Source of the DNA: Diaphorobacter sp. HDW4A
GTDB taxonomy: Bacteria > Pseudomonadota > Gammaproteobacteria > Burkholderiales > Burkholderiaceae_C
Length of the DNA stretch: 64,000 nucleotides
NCBI RefSeq assembly: GCF_011305995.1
Contig: NZ_CP049910.1
Location: forward strand, 744,001 to 808,000
Direction: 5' to 3'
Below the pieces are notes generated by a model. The model saw nothing but the letters and a program-made list of their open reading frames with translations. It ran no database searches and was not told the DNA's origin. The stretch's first letter is position 1, and each line of letters starts with the position of its first letter. Position numbers and translations under genes: made by a program. Positions 63,277-64,000 of the stretch are shown here, piece by piece.

Positions 63277-64000
63277 ATGACGAACGATTCCACTCAACCA
63301 GGGAAGCCGCCCGCGACCGGCGGCATCGTGGAGCTTGCAGCGACCGAGCTGTCGCGCGCCATCCATGCGCGCGAGGTCTCGTGCGTGGAGGTGCTCGATG
63401 CGTACTTCGCGCAGATCGACCGCTTCAACCCGCAGGTCAACGCCATCGTCGCCAGTCTGCCGCGCGAACAGCTGCGGACGCAGGCCAGTGCGCTGGACGC
63501 GGACCTCGCGCGCGGCGAGAGCAGGGGCGTGCTGCATGGGTTCCCGCAGGCGCCCAAGGACATCATGCCGGCCAAGGGCATGGTCACGACGAAGGGCTCG
63601 CCGATCTTCAAGGGCCAGGTGTCACAGACCGATGCTGTGGTCTTCGATCGCATGCGGGCATCGGGCGCGATCTTCGTGGGACGCACCAACTCGCCGGAGT
63701 TCGGCCTCGGCGGCCACACCTACAACGAGGTGTACGGCACCACGCGCAACGCGTTCGATCCGTCGCTCTCTGCCGGAGGCAGCAGCGGCGGTGCAGGCGT
63801 GTGCGTGGCACTGCGCATGCTACCCGTGGCGGATGGCTCGGACATGATGGGCTCGCTGCGCACTCCCGCCGCGTTCAACCATGTGTATGGCATGCGCACC
63901 TCGGTGGGCTGCATTCCGCACGGACCGACCGACGAGATCTTTTTTCAGCAATTCAGCGTCGGCGGACCGATGGCGCGCAACGTGCCCGATCTCGCGCTGC
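63277..64000 (+). CDS. Amidase-signature enzyme (3' end cut)
   Basis: 241 codons visible before the window ends. The amidase-signature core is present: the catalytic Lys in the APKDIMPAKG block, cis-Ser in SAGGSSGG and the nucleophile Ser in MMGSLRTPAAF. The common TGGS form is replaced by MMGS. The frame is open to the last base. CAGGAGACAG precedes the ATG. Substrate unknown. Confidence 0.9.
   Translation, partial: MTNDSTQPGKPPATGGIVELAATELSRAIHAREVSCVEVLDAYFAQIDRFNPQVNAIVASLPREQLRTQASALDADLARGESRGVLHGFPQAPKDIMPAKGMVTTKGSPIFKGQVSQTDAVVFDRMRASGAIFVGRTNSPEFGLGGHTYNEVYGTTRNAFDPSLSAGGSSGGAGVCVALRMLPVADGSDMMGSLRTPAAFNHVYGMRTSVGCIPHGPTDEIFFQQFSVGGPMARNVPDLAL

Noticed and set aside
1..64000. tRNA or rRNA genes, insertion-sequence transposases, integrases or phage genes
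   Set aside because: None were recognised on either strand; the only mobile-like signals are short inverted-repeat elements.

Overview
The window is about 62-64% G+C by eye, densely coded, and reads as chromosomal DNA of a Burkholderiales bacterium, most likely Comamonadaceae (Comamonas/Delftia/Acidovorax-like). Reasons: three Bug-type orphan solute-binding receptors sit inside catabolic operons, there is a small Trp-rich protein of the kind seen beside ilvD in that family, ilvD and lgt lie near each other, and a zapB-like/zapA/6S RNA block is present. Family assignments rest on motif reading and remembered homologues; no database search was run.

Layout. 1-3.6 kb: membrane protein (cut at the left edge), monohaem cytochrome c, small Trp-rich protein, ilvD. 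4.1-9.8 kb: ycaC and a pirin gene divergent from a LysR regulator, a bacterioferritin, an MFS exporter and a GlxA-type AraC regulator; then lgt. 11-17.6 kb: a 3-(3-hydroxyphenyl)propionate operon, mhpA-mhpB-mhpD-Bug-mhpC, divergent from the IclR activator mhpR with a recognisable MhpR operator; mhpE and mhpF are missing. 17.7-26.7 kb: a malonate/malonyl-CoA island (GntR, malonyl-CoA decarboxylase, Bug; then a second GntR divergent from a crotonase, Bug, CaiB-type CoA transferase and MatB-like synthetase).

26.8-39.7 kb: a microaerobic respiration block. paiB-like and uspA are followed by ccoI-ccoS, ccoNOQP, ccoG, ccoH, a small membrane protein, fnr, hemN and a TauE/SafE protein. Three FNR-type boxes (uspA/ccoI, ccoN, hemN) tie these genes to the regulator encoded among them. 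39.7-40.7 kb: a MITE-like inverted-repeat element, 6S RNA, zapA and a zapB-like gene.

40.8-51.6 kb: a cobalamin riboswitch leads a ten-gene operon for B12 uptake and late synthesis/salvage (btuB, cobU/P, btuF, btuC, btuD, cobO, cobD, cobC, cobQ, cobT), largely coupled by ATGA or TGATG overlaps; cobS is not in the window. 51.6-55.0 kb: a DUF1631-like protein, an MHS-family transporter and endonuclease III. 55.0-59.6 kb: a POTRA/TpsB-type outer-membrane transporter paired with a very repetitive Gly/Thr/Val-rich lipoprotein behind an A+T-rich promoter region; this is the least explained system here. 59.6-64 kb: PLP aminotransferase, slyX, aldo/keto reductase, LysR regulator and an amidase cut by the right edge.
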